A stretch of DNA of 42,482 nt from Methanocellales archaeon (GCA_030018435.1 JASEEY010000010.1:1-42482), one strand, 5' to 3'. Positions 34,389 to 42,482 are shown, counted from the stretch's first letter. Numbers and translations are program-made. Notes: a model not told the origin generated them from the sequence alone.

Positions 34389-34910
34389 ATGCGCTCGCTA
34401 AAAGGGGAGAAGAACATAGCCAGTTTTTTGCTGACTTTCGTCATCTTCTTCGTGCTCTGGGCAGCCTTGTCAACGTTCTTTGATGTGGTGCATTTGTCCT
34501 TGGGCGCGATATGTTCTCTTCTCGTTGCATATGCCTCTCATGACCTGCTGATAAAACCCAAGGGTGCCGAACATGTTTTGACCGTTCTGGAAACGAGCTT
34601 TAGATTTTTTTTGTATTTATTTTGGCTTATCACACAAATCATCAGAGCCAACATCGATGTGATGATGATCGTACTCAGCCCCAAATTGCCAATATCCCCG
34701 GAGATCATAAAGTTCGATTCGAAACTGCCAAACGATGTGGCGCTTACCACGCTGGCCAACTCAATCACGCTGACACCCGGGACGTTGACGGTGGACATAG
34801 ATGAGAAAAAGACATACTATGTTCACTGTCTGGCGAAAAGGCATGGAGACGCGCTCCTTAAGGGAAAAATGCAATCGCTTGTAGCACGTGTTTTTGGGGG
34901 CAAAGAATGA
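34389..34910 (+). CDS. mrpE: Mrp/Mbh-type cation antiporter subunit E (MbhA-like)
   Basis: 173 residues with two or three N-terminal membrane helices (FLLTFVIFFVLWAALSTFF, LSLGAICSLLVAYA, FFLYLFWLITQIIRANIDV), then a conserved cytoplasmic domain with SPKLPISPEIIKFDSKLPND and ANSITLTPGTLTVDIDE, diagnostic of MrpE. First gene of a long membrane operon; TATA-like GATATAAGT near 34353 and RBS AAGGGAG precede ATG. Stop overlaps the subunit F start by four bases. Confidence 0.93.
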   Translation: MRSLKGEKNIASFLLTFVIFFVLWAALSTFFDVVHLSLGAICSLLVAYASHDLLIKPKGAEHVLTVLETSFRFFLYLFWLITQIIRANIDVMMIVLSPKLPISPEIIKFDSKLPNDVALTTLANSITLTPGTLTVDIDEKKTYYVHCLAKRHGDALLKGKMQSLVARVFGGKE

Positions 34911-35173
34911 TCGAGCCATTTTTACTTACGGCACTGGTATTGGTTTTTGCATCAGTGCTATGTCTCTATAGAACTATTAAAGGGCCAACTGTGCCAGACA
35001 GGATCGTCGCCGTCAATGTGATAGCTACCTGTACGATAGTCGTGCACGTTCTCATCGCTTTTATAGGTAATCAGCCAATGTTCATCGACATCGCCATGAC
35101 GTACGCGCTCTTGAACTTCTTGGTCACGCTCGTTGCCGCTCGCTATCTCGCCATAGGGAGGATATTCGCATGA
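34907..35173 (+). CDS. mrpF: Mrp/Mbh-type antiporter subunit F (MbhB-like)
   Basis: 88 residues, three membrane helices: LLTALVLVFASVLCLYRTI, IVAVNVIATCTIVVHVLIAF, and IDIAMTYALLNFLVTLVAAR. The motif KGPTVPDRIVAVNVI is the MrpF signature. Overlaps E and G by four bases each, so translation is coupled. Confidence 0.93.
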   Translation: MIEPFLLTALVLVFASVLCLYRTIKGPTVPDRIVAVNVIATCTIVVHVLIAFIGNQPMFIDIAMTYALLNFLVTLVAARYLAIGRIFA

Positions 35174-35514
35174 GCGTCTCGTCAATTCTTTCAACTACTT
35201 TCCTCTTCGCAGGGTCTTTCTTCTTCATCGTGGGCTCAATAGGTTTGAACAGGTTGCCAGATGTGTACACGAGATTGCATGCAACAACGAAATGCGACAC
35301 CCTCGGGCAGGCGCTGGCGCTGTTAGGAGTGATGTTTTATGAAGGGGCGACGTTTACGAGCGTGAAGATTTTGCTCATCGTCATATTCATCTTGATAGCG
35401 AATCCAACGGCTGCTCATACTCTGGCAAAGGGCGCGTACATGTATGGCGTAAAGCCGTGCGAGATCACGAGCATAGACATGTACAAAGAGAAAGTAAAGA
35501 GGCGGTCCAAATGA
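35170..35514 (+). CDS. mrpG: Mrp/Mbh-type antiporter subunit G (MbhC-like)
   Basis: 114 residues. FFFIVGSIGLNRLPDVYTRL followed by HATTKCDTLGQALALLGVMF is the MrpG hallmark (R-x-P-D-x-Y-x-R-x-H-A-x-T-K). Three helices. The C-terminus is basic (YKEKVKRRSK). Overlaps the next gene by four bases. Confidence 0.93.
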   Translation: MSVSSILSTTFLFAGSFFFIVGSIGLNRLPDVYTRLHATTKCDTLGQALALLGVMFYEGATFTSVKILLIVIFILIANPTAAHTLAKGAYMYGVKPCEITSIDMYKEKVKRRSK

Positions 35515-35756
35515 TATGGTTGCTTAATCTCGCGCTTCTGATGCCTTTGGTGATCACTGCCATTGCGGTGGTGGTCAACAAGGATCTGCTTGCTGCAGCG
35601 ATTACATTTTCCGTCTATAGTTTTATCATGGCGATGTTGTACACACAGCTCAACGCTCCTGATGTGGGACTGACGGAGGCTGCCGTCGGTGCGGGAGCTA
35701 CGACAGTCCTGTTTGTAATAACCATATCGAAAACGGCTAGGAGGGAGGAGGATTGA
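35511..35756 (+). CDS. DUF4040 antiporter subunit (MbhD-like, matches the MrpA C-terminal domain)
   Basis: 81 residues with three hydrophobic helices (WLLNLALLMPLVITAIAVVV, LLAAAITFSVYSFIMAMLY, VGAGATTVLFVITISK). The core segment LNAPDVGLTEAAVGAGATTV is the DUF4040 signature found in MbhD and in the C-terminal part of bacterial MrpA. Start at ATG 35511, which overlaps the mrpG stop (ATGA); the frame continues upstream within mrpG without a fitting start. Confidence 0.9.
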   Translation: MIWLLNLALLMPLVITAIAVVVNKDLLAAAITFSVYSFIMAMLYTQLNAPDVGLTEAAVGAGATTVLFVITISKTARREED

Positions 35757-36019
35757 GATTCGCCCCTCTTATGTTGGTGTTGGTCATCGGTGCAACGCTC
35801 GCCATAGCGGTGGCGGGTATGCCAGCGTTTGGCAGTTCAGATGCACCGGCATACACGCATGTCGTACCAAGATATCTTGAAAATTGTGTCGAGGAAACCG
35901 GTGTTGGTAATATAGTGACTGCAATCGTCGTGTATTACAGGGGATATGATACATTCGGCGAGATCACGGTCATATTTACTGCTGGCATAGCGGTCATAGC
36001 ACTTCTTGGGAGGGAGTAA
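35753..36019 (+). CDS. MbhE-like antiporter subunit
   Basis: 88 residues, beginning with a TTG in TTGAG that overlaps the previous stop and follows GGGAGGAGGA. Helices at MLVLVIGATLAIAVAGMPAF and TVIFTAGIAVIALLG; the segment NIVTAIVVYYRGYDTFGEIT is the signature of MbhE and of the last part of bacterial MrpA. Ends just before the MrpB gene. Confidence 0.88.
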   Translation: MRFAPLMLVLVIGATLAIAVAGMPAFGSSDAPAYTHVVPRYLENCVEETGVGNIVTAIVVYYRGYDTFGEITVIFTAGIAVIALLGRE

Positions 36020-36020
36020 A

Positions 36021-36461
36021 TTGCCTGAGTTGTTCGAGGATGTAATCGTACGAACGATTGCGAGGCTGATGACGCCGTTCATACAGTTGTTTGCCCTCTA
36101 CGTCCTCATGCACGGTCATGCCACACCAGGTGGAGGTTTCCAGGCAGGCGTGATCATTGCAGCGAGTTTCATATTAGTTGCCATAGCACTCGGCTTGGAA
36201 GAGGCAAAGGACAGGGTCAAGCAAAAGGTGAGATTGCCAATGGAAAGCTTCGGTCCTCTGAATTTTGTGGTGGTAGGTGTCGTATGCATGATCTGCGGCG
36301 GCTACTACCTGCAATATACGATAGTGCCGCTCTTGCCCTCTTTGCAGGCAGTTGGTGCGGTCCTGATATCAGCCGTTGAGGTGGGCATTGGCGTTACCGT
36401 CATGGCGATGGTAACAACGATATTCTTCTCCATGGCAGGTGGTAAACATGATACCAGCTGA
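36021..36461 (+). CDS. mrpB: Mrp/Mbh-type antiporter subunit B (MbhF-like)
   Basis: 146 residues from a TTG at 36021, which follows GGGAGGGAG and lies two bases after the previous stop; an in-frame TTG at 36006 would lie inside the RBS region. The motif FALYVLMHGHATPGGGFQAG (about 24-43) is the MrpB/MbhF signature. Four helices. Its 3' end overlaps the MrpC start by 14 bases. Confidence 0.92.
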   Translation: MPELFEDVIVRTIARLMTPFIQLFALYVLMHGHATPGGGFQAGVIIAASFILVAIALGLEEAKDRVKQKVRLPMESFGPLNFVVVGVVCMICGGYYLQYTIVPLLPSLQAVGAVLISAVEVGIGVTVMAMVTTIFFSMAGGKHDTS

Positions 36462-36825
36462 ATTTGAATTTCTGCTCAGGCATTATAACTACTGGACATC
36501 CGTCATCCTCGTCGTGATAGGACTCTACACCATGATCGTGAAGAAGAATCTGATCAAGAAATTCATGGGATTGAACATCGTCGATACCGCCACATTTCTA
36601 TTTTACATCTCCATGGGCGATGTGGAGTGGGGCGTAGCACCAATCGTAGTACATGGTGAGCATGCCGCTGAGCACGCGGTATATATAAATCCATTACCAT
36701 CTGTGCTGATACTCACGGCAATAGTCGTCGCCCTATCTACGACAGCGCTTGCACTTACCTTGGCGATCAAGATATACGAAAAATATGGAACGCTTAACTC
36801 AGAAAGAATTCTGGAGCTGATGTGA
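36448..36825 (+). CDS. mrpC: Mrp/Mbh-type antiporter subunit C (NuoK-like, MbhG-like)
   Basis: 125 residues, three helices (YWTSVILVVIGLYTMIV, IVDTATFLFYISMGDV, SVLILTAIVVALSTTALALT). KKFMGLNIVDTATFLFYISM and INPLPSVLILTAIVVALSTT are NuoK/MrpC hallmarks. Start ATG 36448 follows AGGTGGTAAAC. It is a NuoK homolog, expected to line part of the ion pathway. Overlaps the MrpD ATG by one base. Confidence 0.93.
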   Translation: MIPAEFEFLLRHYNYWTSVILVVIGLYTMIVKKNLIKKFMGLNIVDTATFLFYISMGDVEWGVAPIVVHGEHAAEHAVYINPLPSVLILTAIVVALSTTALALTLAIKIYEKYGTLNSERILELM

Positions 36826-38303
36826 TGAGCGCATTACGTCATCTTCCCATCATTGTGATTTTGATACCGTTAACGGCCGCTTACATCATGCCGTTAGTGG
36901 GGTACAAGTGGAAGAGACTGTGCAATTCCTTTGCAGTAATCGCACTGCTTCTTTCTTTTCTAGGGTCAATTGCACTTGCGAGATTGGTGCTAATAAATGG
37001 ACCCATCCATTATTACATGGCGGGATTCAGGCCTCCTTGGGGCATCGAGCTTGTGGCGGACTATCTGGGCGCATACATGTGCGCCGTCATATCGTTTATC
37101 ACCCTGCTAGTTGCGCTGTACTCTAGGGAGTATATAACAAAAGAAGTACCAGAACCGAGAAGGCCCCAGTATTATACCCTATTTTTGTTGCTAACCGGCT
37201 CCATGATGGGCGCCTCTGTTACAGGAGATTTATTCAATCTGTTCGTTTTCTTTGAAATCCTGTCAATATCGTCTTATGCGCTCATGTCCATTAGCGGAGA
37301 GGGTAAAGCGCTCCTTGCAGGGTATAAATACCTGCTAATAGGCGCTATTGCGTCCAGCTTTGTGTTGCTTGGTATAGGGCACCTGTACATATCTGCAGGC
37401 ACTCTGAACATGGCAGATATGTTTGTAAGACTGCCGCCCCTCTACAGTTCCTGGACCGTTCTCGCTGCGCTAGCCCTGTTAATCGTGGGCTTTAGCATAA
37501 AAACCGCGTTGTTCCCGTTGCACGTATGGTTGCCAGATGCATACACCAATGCGCCGTGCTCTGTACCTGTCTTATCAACCTTGGTCATAAAGGTGGGAGC
37601 TGTAGCGATCATCAGGCTTCTGTTCAACATATTCCGTCCGTCATTTGTCATAGAGACGATACCCATGACGGCTGCCCTCTCATATATGGCAGCAATTGCG
37701 ATAATTGTAGCCTCGTTATTTGCGATATCTCAAAGGGATATAAAGAGGATGCTCGCATATTCGTCCGTGTGTCATGTGGCATACGTGATACTTGGCATTG
37801 GAATAGGCACGGAACTCGGCTTGACCGGAGGAATGCTGCACATCATCAATCACGCCATCACCAAAGGATGTTTATTCCTTTGCACGGGTGCGATCATCTA
37901 CAAGACGGGGGTAAGAAATATCAGGGAGTTCGGCGGTCTTGGGAGGAAGATGCCAGCCACCATGGGAGCGTTCACCTTGGCTGCACTCTCGATGGTAGGC
38001 ATTCCTCCGACGAACGGATTCATAAGCAAGTTCTACATTGCGCTTGCTGCTATGACCGCAGGAAGACCTGTATTGGCAATCGTTATATTATTGAGCAGTT
38101 TGCTGAACGCCATATACTTTATAAGAGTTATAAACATCACCTACTTTGGCATTCCAGAAGAGGAGATCGAGATTGACGAAGCCCCGCTCACGATGTTGTA
38201 TCCAATGTTGATATTGGCGGCGTGCTGTTTGATCTTTGGCTTTGGTGCAGAGATATTGCTCACGATACTGAAACCAGCAGCCCAAGCGCTGTTAGGAGTG
38301 TAA
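36825..38303 (+). CDS. mrpD: Antiporter-like subunit D, first of four (MrpD/NuoL-M-N family)
   Basis: 492 residues, about fourteen helices. Ion-path residues of the NuoL/M/N fold are present: Glu in NLFVFFEILSISSYALM (TM5), Lys in GFSIKTALFPLHVWLPDAY (TM7), Lys in STLVIKVGAVAII (TM8), histidines in GMLHIINHAITKGCLF, and Lys in TNGFISKFYIAL (TM12). ATG 36825 shares a base with the mrpC stop. It occupies the MbhH position of the operon. A 90-base gap follows, with a promoter-like element, before the second copy. Confidence 0.93.
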   Translation: MSALRHLPIIVILIPLTAAYIMPLVGYKWKRLCNSFAVIALLLSFLGSIALARLVLINGPIHYYMAGFRPPWGIELVADYLGAYMCAVISFITLLVALYSREYITKEVPEPRRPQYYTLFLLLTGSMMGASVTGDLFNLFVFFEILSISSYALMSISGEGKALLAGYKYLLIGAIASSFVLLGIGHLYISAGTLNMADMFVRLPPLYSSWTVLAALALLIVGFSIKTALFPLHVWLPDAYTNAPCSVPVLSTLVIKVGAVAIIRLLFNIFRPSFVIETIPMTAALSYMAAIAIIVASLFAISQRDIKRMLAYSSVCHVAYVILGIGIGTELGLTGGMLHIINHAITKGCLFLCTGAIIYKTGVRNIREFGGLGRKMPATMGAFTLAALSMVGIPPTNGFISKFYIALAAMTAGRPVLAIVILLSSLLNAIYFIRVINITYFGIPEEEIEIDEAPLTMLYPMLILAACCLIFGFGAEILLTILKPAAQALLGV

Positions 38304-38393
38304 CATCGGAATTAAATCCATTTAAGTATAAATGGTGTAAAATGGAATATAAATGTTTAAGAATAAGTAACCTTATAGAAGAACCCTAAAAAG
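38304..38393 (+). promoter_or_regulatory. Internal gap with inverted repeat and TATA-like element
   Basis: This is the only long gap in the operon. CCATTTA AGTA TAAATGG (about 38317-38334) is a 7-bp inverted repeat. GGAATATAAATG (38345-38356) lies about 40 bases before the next start and resembles a TATA box. Together they suggest an internal promoter, possibly controlled, for the three extra D-type subunits. Confidence 0.5.
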
Positions 38394-39896
38394 GTGGTAC
38401 ATACGGAAGAAATAACTATATCCGCATTACCTGCAATAGCGGTACTTTTGCCTCTGTTGAGCACGGGACCAGTGTCTTTTGCGAGAGGGGCAATTTCCGA
38501 AGGTTTTAGAGACTATCTTGCAATAGGGGTAAGCGTGATAACTTTTTTGGCTGTTATGGCGATGATCCCCACCCTGATGGGTGGCAAAATAATCGAATAC
38601 GTGCTCATATCCAAGGAGGTAACCCCAGTCGAGATCGCGTTTAGAGTGGATCACCTTGGTTTAATAGTGGCGATAGCATCCTCATTCGTCTGGATGCTTG
38701 CTACGATATACTCGAGAGGATACATGGCTCACGAGCATGCGAAGGACAGATACTATTCGTTTATGGTGCTAACCCTTGGCGCCATGATGGGCATCGTGCT
38801 CACGAAAAATTTGTTCGCGTTATACATATTCTTTGAGATGATGACGTTGTCGTCGTACGTGCTCGTCATACATGAGGAGACCAAGGAAGCGCTATCAGCG
38901 GGTAAGAAATATCTGTTCATTTCCATCGGATTTGGACTCTTCCTACTGCTATCGATACTTGTAACATATATGATGGCAGGCACGCTAAATCTGGACCAAA
39001 TCGGCATTCTGCCACATGAAGCCGTCTCGAAATTGGCATATGGAACCCTCTTCTTCGCATTCATAGCTGGTTTTGGCACAAAGGCCGGTATGTTTCCTGT
39101 GCACATCTGGCTGCCGGATGCACATCCTGCTGCTCCCTCGCCTGCGTCTGCATTACTTTCCGGCGTGATGATTAAAGCGGGCGCGTATGGCATTATTAGG
39201 GTGATCTACAATGTATTCGGTCCTGAACTCGTGTCCGAGATAGGAGTCAATACGATACTGGCCATACTTGCTGGAATAACGATATTCTTGGGCAGTGCAG
39301 TCGCGATTTCTCAAAAAGAGATAAAGAGGATGCTTGCATACTCGAGCATAAGTCAGATAGGTTACGTCATCCTCGGCGCCGCACTGCTGACCAATGATGG
39401 ATTGAAGGGTGGCATTTTTCACATCTTCAACCATGCATTCATGAAGGGGTGCCTGTTTCTATGCGCTGGTGCCGTCATCCATCAAACAGGGCTCAGAAAC
39501 ATCGATGATTTTGGCGAATTGGGGCAGAAGATGCCAGTCACGATGCTCTGTTTCACGATAGCAGCAGTTTCGATGATAGGCGTTCCCCCGCTGAACGGTT
39601 TTGTCAGCAAGTGGATACTTTGTCTTGGTGCAATCGAAGCGGGCAATATCGTCCTCGTGTTATTCGTGGCGGTATTATTGCTGAGCAGCCTGATGAACGC
39701 CATCTATTATATGCCCGTCATCATCAAGGCGTTCTTTGGTCCCAAATCTAAGGAGCCGGTGGAAAAAGTCGATCCTGAACTGAGCATGTTAATACCGATT
39801 GTAGCTCTTGCACTTGGTTGTCTGATATTCGGGATATGCGCGAATCTACCGCTATCAATCATAGAGTTGGCGGTTCACACACTACTACTTAGGTAA
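38394..39896 (+). CDS. Antiporter-like subunit, second of four (MrpD/NuoL-M-N family)
   Basis: 500 residues, about fourteen helices, starting at GTG in AAAAAGGTGGTACATACG. Glu in ALYIFFEMMTLSSYVLV, Lys in GFGTKAGMFPVHIWLPDAH, Lys in GVMIKAGAYGIIRV, histidines in IFHIFNHAFMKGCLFLC and Lys in GFVSKWILCLGA are all kept, so it should translocate ions. It starts a new transcription-like unit after the 90-base gap. It is closer to MrpD/MbhH-type than to NuoH. Not a recent duplicate of the first copy. Confidence 0.92.
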   Translation: MVHTEEITISALPAIAVLLPLLSTGPVSFARGAISEGFRDYLAIGVSVITFLAVMAMIPTLMGGKIIEYVLISKEVTPVEIAFRVDHLGLIVAIASSFVWMLATIYSRGYMAHEHAKDRYYSFMVLTLGAMMGIVLTKNLFALYIFFEMMTLSSYVLVIHEETKEALSAGKKYLFISIGFGLFLLLSILVTYMMAGTLNLDQIGILPHEAVSKLAYGTLFFAFIAGFGTKAGMFPVHIWLPDAHPAAPSPASALLSGVMIKAGAYGIIRVIYNVFGPELVSEIGVNTILAILAGITIFLGSAVAISQKEIKRMLAYSSISQIGYVILGAALLTNDGLKGGIFHIFNHAFMKGCLFLCAGAVIHQTGLRNIDDFGELGQKMPVTMLCFTIAAVSMIGVPPLNGFVSKWILCLGAIEAGNIVLVLFVAVLLLSSLMNAIYYMPVIIKAFFGPKSKEPVEKVDPELSMLIPIVALALGCLIFGICANLPLSIIELAVHTLLLR

Positions 39897-39909
39897 GAGG
39901 GGAAAAACA

Positions 39910-41394
39910 ATGGAACCAGTACACTCAATAAGACCAGTTCTCGCCATATTAGCTTCGTTGATTTGTGCAGCCTTGATCGTCATAACAGGCGAAAGGCGCA
40001 GGAACCTCAGGGAGTTCTGGACTCTCTTTGCATCTCTATCCAAATATATTATAGTCGCGTCGATGTTTCCACTCGTTTACCATGGCGGGGTGTATGAGTT
40101 TGTTGGGCACACTATCGTACCCGGGATCGAACTCAGTTTTAGAGTAGATGCCTTCGGCATGTTCTTCGCGTTTTTGGCCTCCATGTTATGGATTCCGACC
40201 TCGATATACTCCATAGGCTATGTGAGGAGTCTTCATGAACATGCACAAACCAGGTACTTCTTCGCATTTGCCGTGTGCATGTCATCAGTCATTGGAATAG
40301 CATTCGCTGCTAATTTGATTACCCTATACATATTCTATGAGATGCTGACGATGGCCACCTTCCCACTGGTCATACATAAAGAAACACCGGAGGCTCTATG
40401 CGCTGGAAAGAAGTACCTGGCGTATACATTGACCGGTGGAGCCTTCATCTTGTTGGGGACGGCTATAACATATGTCCTAACAGGAACTCTCGCATTCGCC
40501 GACCATGGCATATTGATGGATCATGGAACACCAGAAATGCTCAGGGCACTGTTTGTGATATTTGTGATCGGATTTGGCGTAAAGGCTGCCATCATGCCCC
40601 TTCATGGCTGGCTGCCAAGCGCTATGGTGGCGCCCACTCCCGTCAGCGCTTTGCTGCATGCCGTGGCAGTCGTAAAGGCAGGCGTTTTTGGACTCATACG
40701 GGTCGTATATTACATCTACGGCGTGGATCTCATGAGGGAACTTGGCCTTGGTCTACCCCTCGCGGTTGCGGCATCGATCACGATCATCGTGGGATCCGTC
40801 CTCGCACTGAAACAGGATAATCTCAAAAAACTGTTAGCGTATTCTACGGTGAGTCAGCTATCCTATATCGTCCTCGGCGCCGCACTGCTGACACCAAGTG
40901 CCACTGCAGGAGGGATAATACACATCGCGAACCAGGCGTTCATGAAGATAACGCTGTTCTTCTGTGCTGGTGCGATCTTCGTCCAGACGGGTAAAAAGAA
41001 CATCAGCGAGATGAACGGCATTGGAAAGACCATGCCCCTCACGATGATATGCTTCTCGATAGCTGCAACAGGTATGATTGGTGTCCCACTGCTTTGCGGT
41101 TTCATAACAAAATGGTATCTATGCGTAGGAGCTTTGGAGGCGGGATATCTGATATTTATAGGCGTGCTGTTAGTGAGTGCCCTGTTAAACGTGGCTTACT
41201 TCTTCCCCATTATATACAATGCGTTCTTCATGGAGCCGGAAAAGGGAGCGAAAATGCACAACGACCCAAATTGGTGGATATTGCTGCCGATAGTGATATG
41301 TACATTAGGTGTTGTGATTTTAGGAGTGACGCCAAGCGTACCATATACTCCTTTGCGATTGGCGACTATTATAGTTCAGCAAGTGTTGGGGTGA
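39910..41394 (+). CDS. Antiporter-like subunit, third of four (MrpD/NuoL-M-N family)
   Basis: 494 residues. Glu in LYIFYEMLTMATFPLVIH, Lys in GFGVKAAIMPLHGWLPSAM, Lys in AVAVVKAGVFGLIRVVYYI, His in GIIHIANQAFMKITLFF and Lys in GFITKWYLCVGAL are present. LPSAMVAPTPVSALLHAVAV is the NuoL/M-type loop. RBS AGAGGGGAAAAAC precedes ATG. It is the close paralog of the next gene, sharing its N-terminus MEPVHSIRP and an almost identical 310-base internal tract. Confidence 0.93.
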   Translation: MEPVHSIRPVLAILASLICAALIVITGERRRNLREFWTLFASLSKYIIVASMFPLVYHGGVYEFVGHTIVPGIELSFRVDAFGMFFAFLASMLWIPTSIYSIGYVRSLHEHAQTRYFFAFAVCMSSVIGIAFAANLITLYIFYEMLTMATFPLVIHKETPEALCAGKKYLAYTLTGGAFILLGTAITYVLTGTLAFADHGILMDHGTPEMLRALFVIFVIGFGVKAAIMPLHGWLPSAMVAPTPVSALLHAVAVVKAGVFGLIRVVYYIYGVDLMRELGLGLPLAVAASITIIVGSVLALKQDNLKKLLAYSTVSQLSYIVLGAALLTPSATAGGIIHIANQAFMKITLFFCAGAIFVQTGKKNISEMNGIGKTMPLTMICFSIAATGMIGVPLLCGFITKWYLCVGALEAGYLIFIGVLLVSALLNVAYFFPIIYNAFFMEPEKGAKMHNDPNWWILLPIVICTLGVVILGVTPSVPYTPLRLATIIVQQVLG

Positions 41395-41398
41395 TGTC

Positions 41399-41479
41399 AT
41401 GACCGAAATATCTCATGAAGTCGTGCGTGAAGTACATAATATTTGGAATATCAGCAAAATCGCGTTGGGTGGGAGATAA
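41399..41479 (+). CDS. Possible 26-residue frame between duplicated antiporter genes
   Basis: A short frame from ATG 41399 to TAA 41479 that begins MTEISHEVVREVHNIW. It lies in the 88-base gap between the two paralogs and contains the RBS of the next gene (GGTGGGAGA). There is no family similarity and it may be noncoding or a scar of the duplication. Listed only because the gap otherwise has nothing. Confidence 0.2.
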   Translation: MTEISHEVVREVHNIWNISKIALGGR

Positions 41480-41482
41480 ATA

Positions 41483-42482
41483 ATGGAACCAATAATGGAA
41501 CCAGTACACTCAATAAGACCAGCCCTTGCGATTGTCGTTTCGCTGACCTGTGCAGGGTTGATTGTTCTAACAGGCAAAAGGCACAGAAATCTTAGGGAAT
41601 TCTGGACCCTTTCCGCATCCGTATCAAAATACATCATAGTCATATCGATGTTCCCGTATGTTTACCATGGTGGCAGGTATATATTCTCCACATTTGAAAT
41701 CATACCCGGCGTGGGATTCGATTTAAGGGTTGATGCCTTCAGTATGTTCTTCGCATTTTTGTCATCCTTCCTGTGGATCGTGACGTCGGTGTATTCAATA
41801 GGCTATATGAGGTCGCTCCATGAGCACTCGCAAACCAGGTACTTCTTCGCATTTGCCGTGTGTATAGCATCCACCGTCGGTATAGCCTTTGCAGATAATC
41901 TGTTCACCTTGTTCATATTCTATGAAATGCTGACTATAGCGACGTACCCCCTGATCATCCATGAGGAGACGCCAGAGGCGATGGCTGCTGGCAGGAAGTA
42001 TCTGATATATCTTTTGAGTGCAAGCCTATGCATCCTGCTCGGCATAGTTATAACGTATTCGTTAACCGGAACCCTCACCTTTTCTCGTGTTGGCATACTG
42101 GCTGGTCATGGCACGCCTGAGATGTTGAAGGCACTGTTCGTGCTCCTCATGATCGGTTTCGGCACGAAGGCCGCCATCATGCCCCTTCATGGCTGGCTGC
42201 CAAGCGCTATGGTGGCGCCCACTCCCGTCAGCGCTTTGCTGCATGCAGTAGCGGTCGTAAAGGCAGGCGTTTTTGGACTCATACGGGTCGTATATTACAT
42301 CTACGGCATGGATCTCATGAGGGAGCTTGGCCTCGGCCTGCCCCTCGCGGTTGCGGCATCGATCACGATCATCGTGGGATCGCTGTTTGCGCTGGCACAG
42401 GATAACCTCAAATTGAGATTAGCATACTCTACGGTGAGTCAGCTATCCTATATCGTCCTCGGCGCCGCACTGCTGACACCAA
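41483..42482 (+). CDS. Antiporter-like subunit, fourth of four (partial, runs off the window)
   Basis: An open frame of 333 codons from ATG 41483 to the right edge. RBS GGTGGGAG is seven bases upstream. A second ATG (41495, MEPVHSIRP) aligns with the start of the previous paralog. Glu in LFIFYEMLTIATYPLIIH, Lys in GFGTKAAIMPLHGWLPSAM and Lys in AVAVVKAGVFGLIRVV are kept, so it should be functional. At the right edge the sequence is still inside the second half of the protein. From 42173 on it is nearly identical to 40588-40897 of the previous gene. Confidence 0.92.
   Translation, partial: MEPIMEPVHSIRPALAIVVSLTCAGLIVLTGKRHRNLREFWTLSASVSKYIIVISMFPYVYHGGRYIFSTFEIIPGVGFDLRVDAFSMFFAFLSSFLWIVTSVYSIGYMRSLHEHSQTRYFFAFAVCIASTVGIAFADNLFTLFIFYEMLTIATYPLIIHEETPEAMAAGRKYLIYLLSASLCILLGIVITYSLTGTLTFSRVGILAGHGTPEMLKALFVLLMIGFGTKAAIMPLHGWLPSAMVAPTPVSALLHAVAVVKAGVFGLIRVVYYIYGMDLMRELGLGLPLAVAASITIIVGSLFALAQDNLKLRLAYSTVSQLSYIVLGAALLTP

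Noticed and set aside
37526-38176. A 216-codon plus-strand frame
   Set aside because: It is a shifted frame inside mrpD, with composition typical of a shadow, and mrpD shows intact motifs throughout.

Overview
The window reads as a piece of a euryarchaeal chromosome. Supporting features are an MC1-type chromosomal protein, an archaeal SRP RNA, archaeal-type ThrRS, Pth2, NAC, archaeal riboflavin synthase, a geranylgeranyl-reductase family protein for ether lipids, a mevalonate operon, and many TATA-like promoters with leaderless starts. MC1 and the general gene set point to the Methanomicrobia/Syntrophoarchaeia/ANME-1 neighbourhood. That placement is inference: no mcr or other catabolic marker lies in the window.

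Layout. 1-1.5 kb: edge of a CRISPR-Cas locus (cas6 and the start of another gene) beside a DUF4258 / zinc-finger-AbrB toxin-antitoxin pair. 1.5-6.6 kb: ether-lipid reductase, small proteins, Pth2, malate dehydrogenase, TruD, SppA. 6.6-7.6 kb: stable RNAs (tRNA-Val, tRNA-Ser, SRP RNA, tRNA-Pro). 7.6-13 kb: a tight operon with a COG1709-type regulator, HMG-CoA synthase, thiolase, OB/zinc-ribbon protein, class II HMG-CoA reductase and PanB. 13-13.7 kb: a VapBC-type pair. 13.7-24.9 kb: housekeeping genes (PyrBI, TrmI, NAC, NAD(P)HX repair, TrmJ, ThrRS, TatA), four universal stress proteins, an AI-2E family permease and an orphan TRAM-domain protein.

24.9-26 kb is a tRNA cluster (Trp, Gln, Val, Ala, Ile) and the most unusual part. 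tRNA-Ala and tRNA-Ile each appear to carry two introns, one of them non-canonical (variable loop and D-arm) with a readable bulge-helix-bulge. The large introns of tRNA-Gln and tRNA-Ile share their ends, as expected if an intron moved between unrelated tRNAs. A perfect 30-bp repeat lies between tRNA-Val and tRNA-Gln, and a diverged copy lies upstream of thiC.

26-34.4 kb: MC1, a TctA-like permease, two aminotransferases, RibH/RibC, an unknown two-gene module, PurE, ThiC and an MBL-fold hydrolase. 34.4 kb to the end: a membrane operon in the order MrpE-F-G, DUF4040, MbhE-like, MrpB-C-D, the same order as MbhA-H of membrane-bound hydrogenases. It is followed by three more MrpD/NuoL-M-N-type antiporter subunits, the last running off the window. 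Two of these are recent duplicates with a near-identical internal tract.
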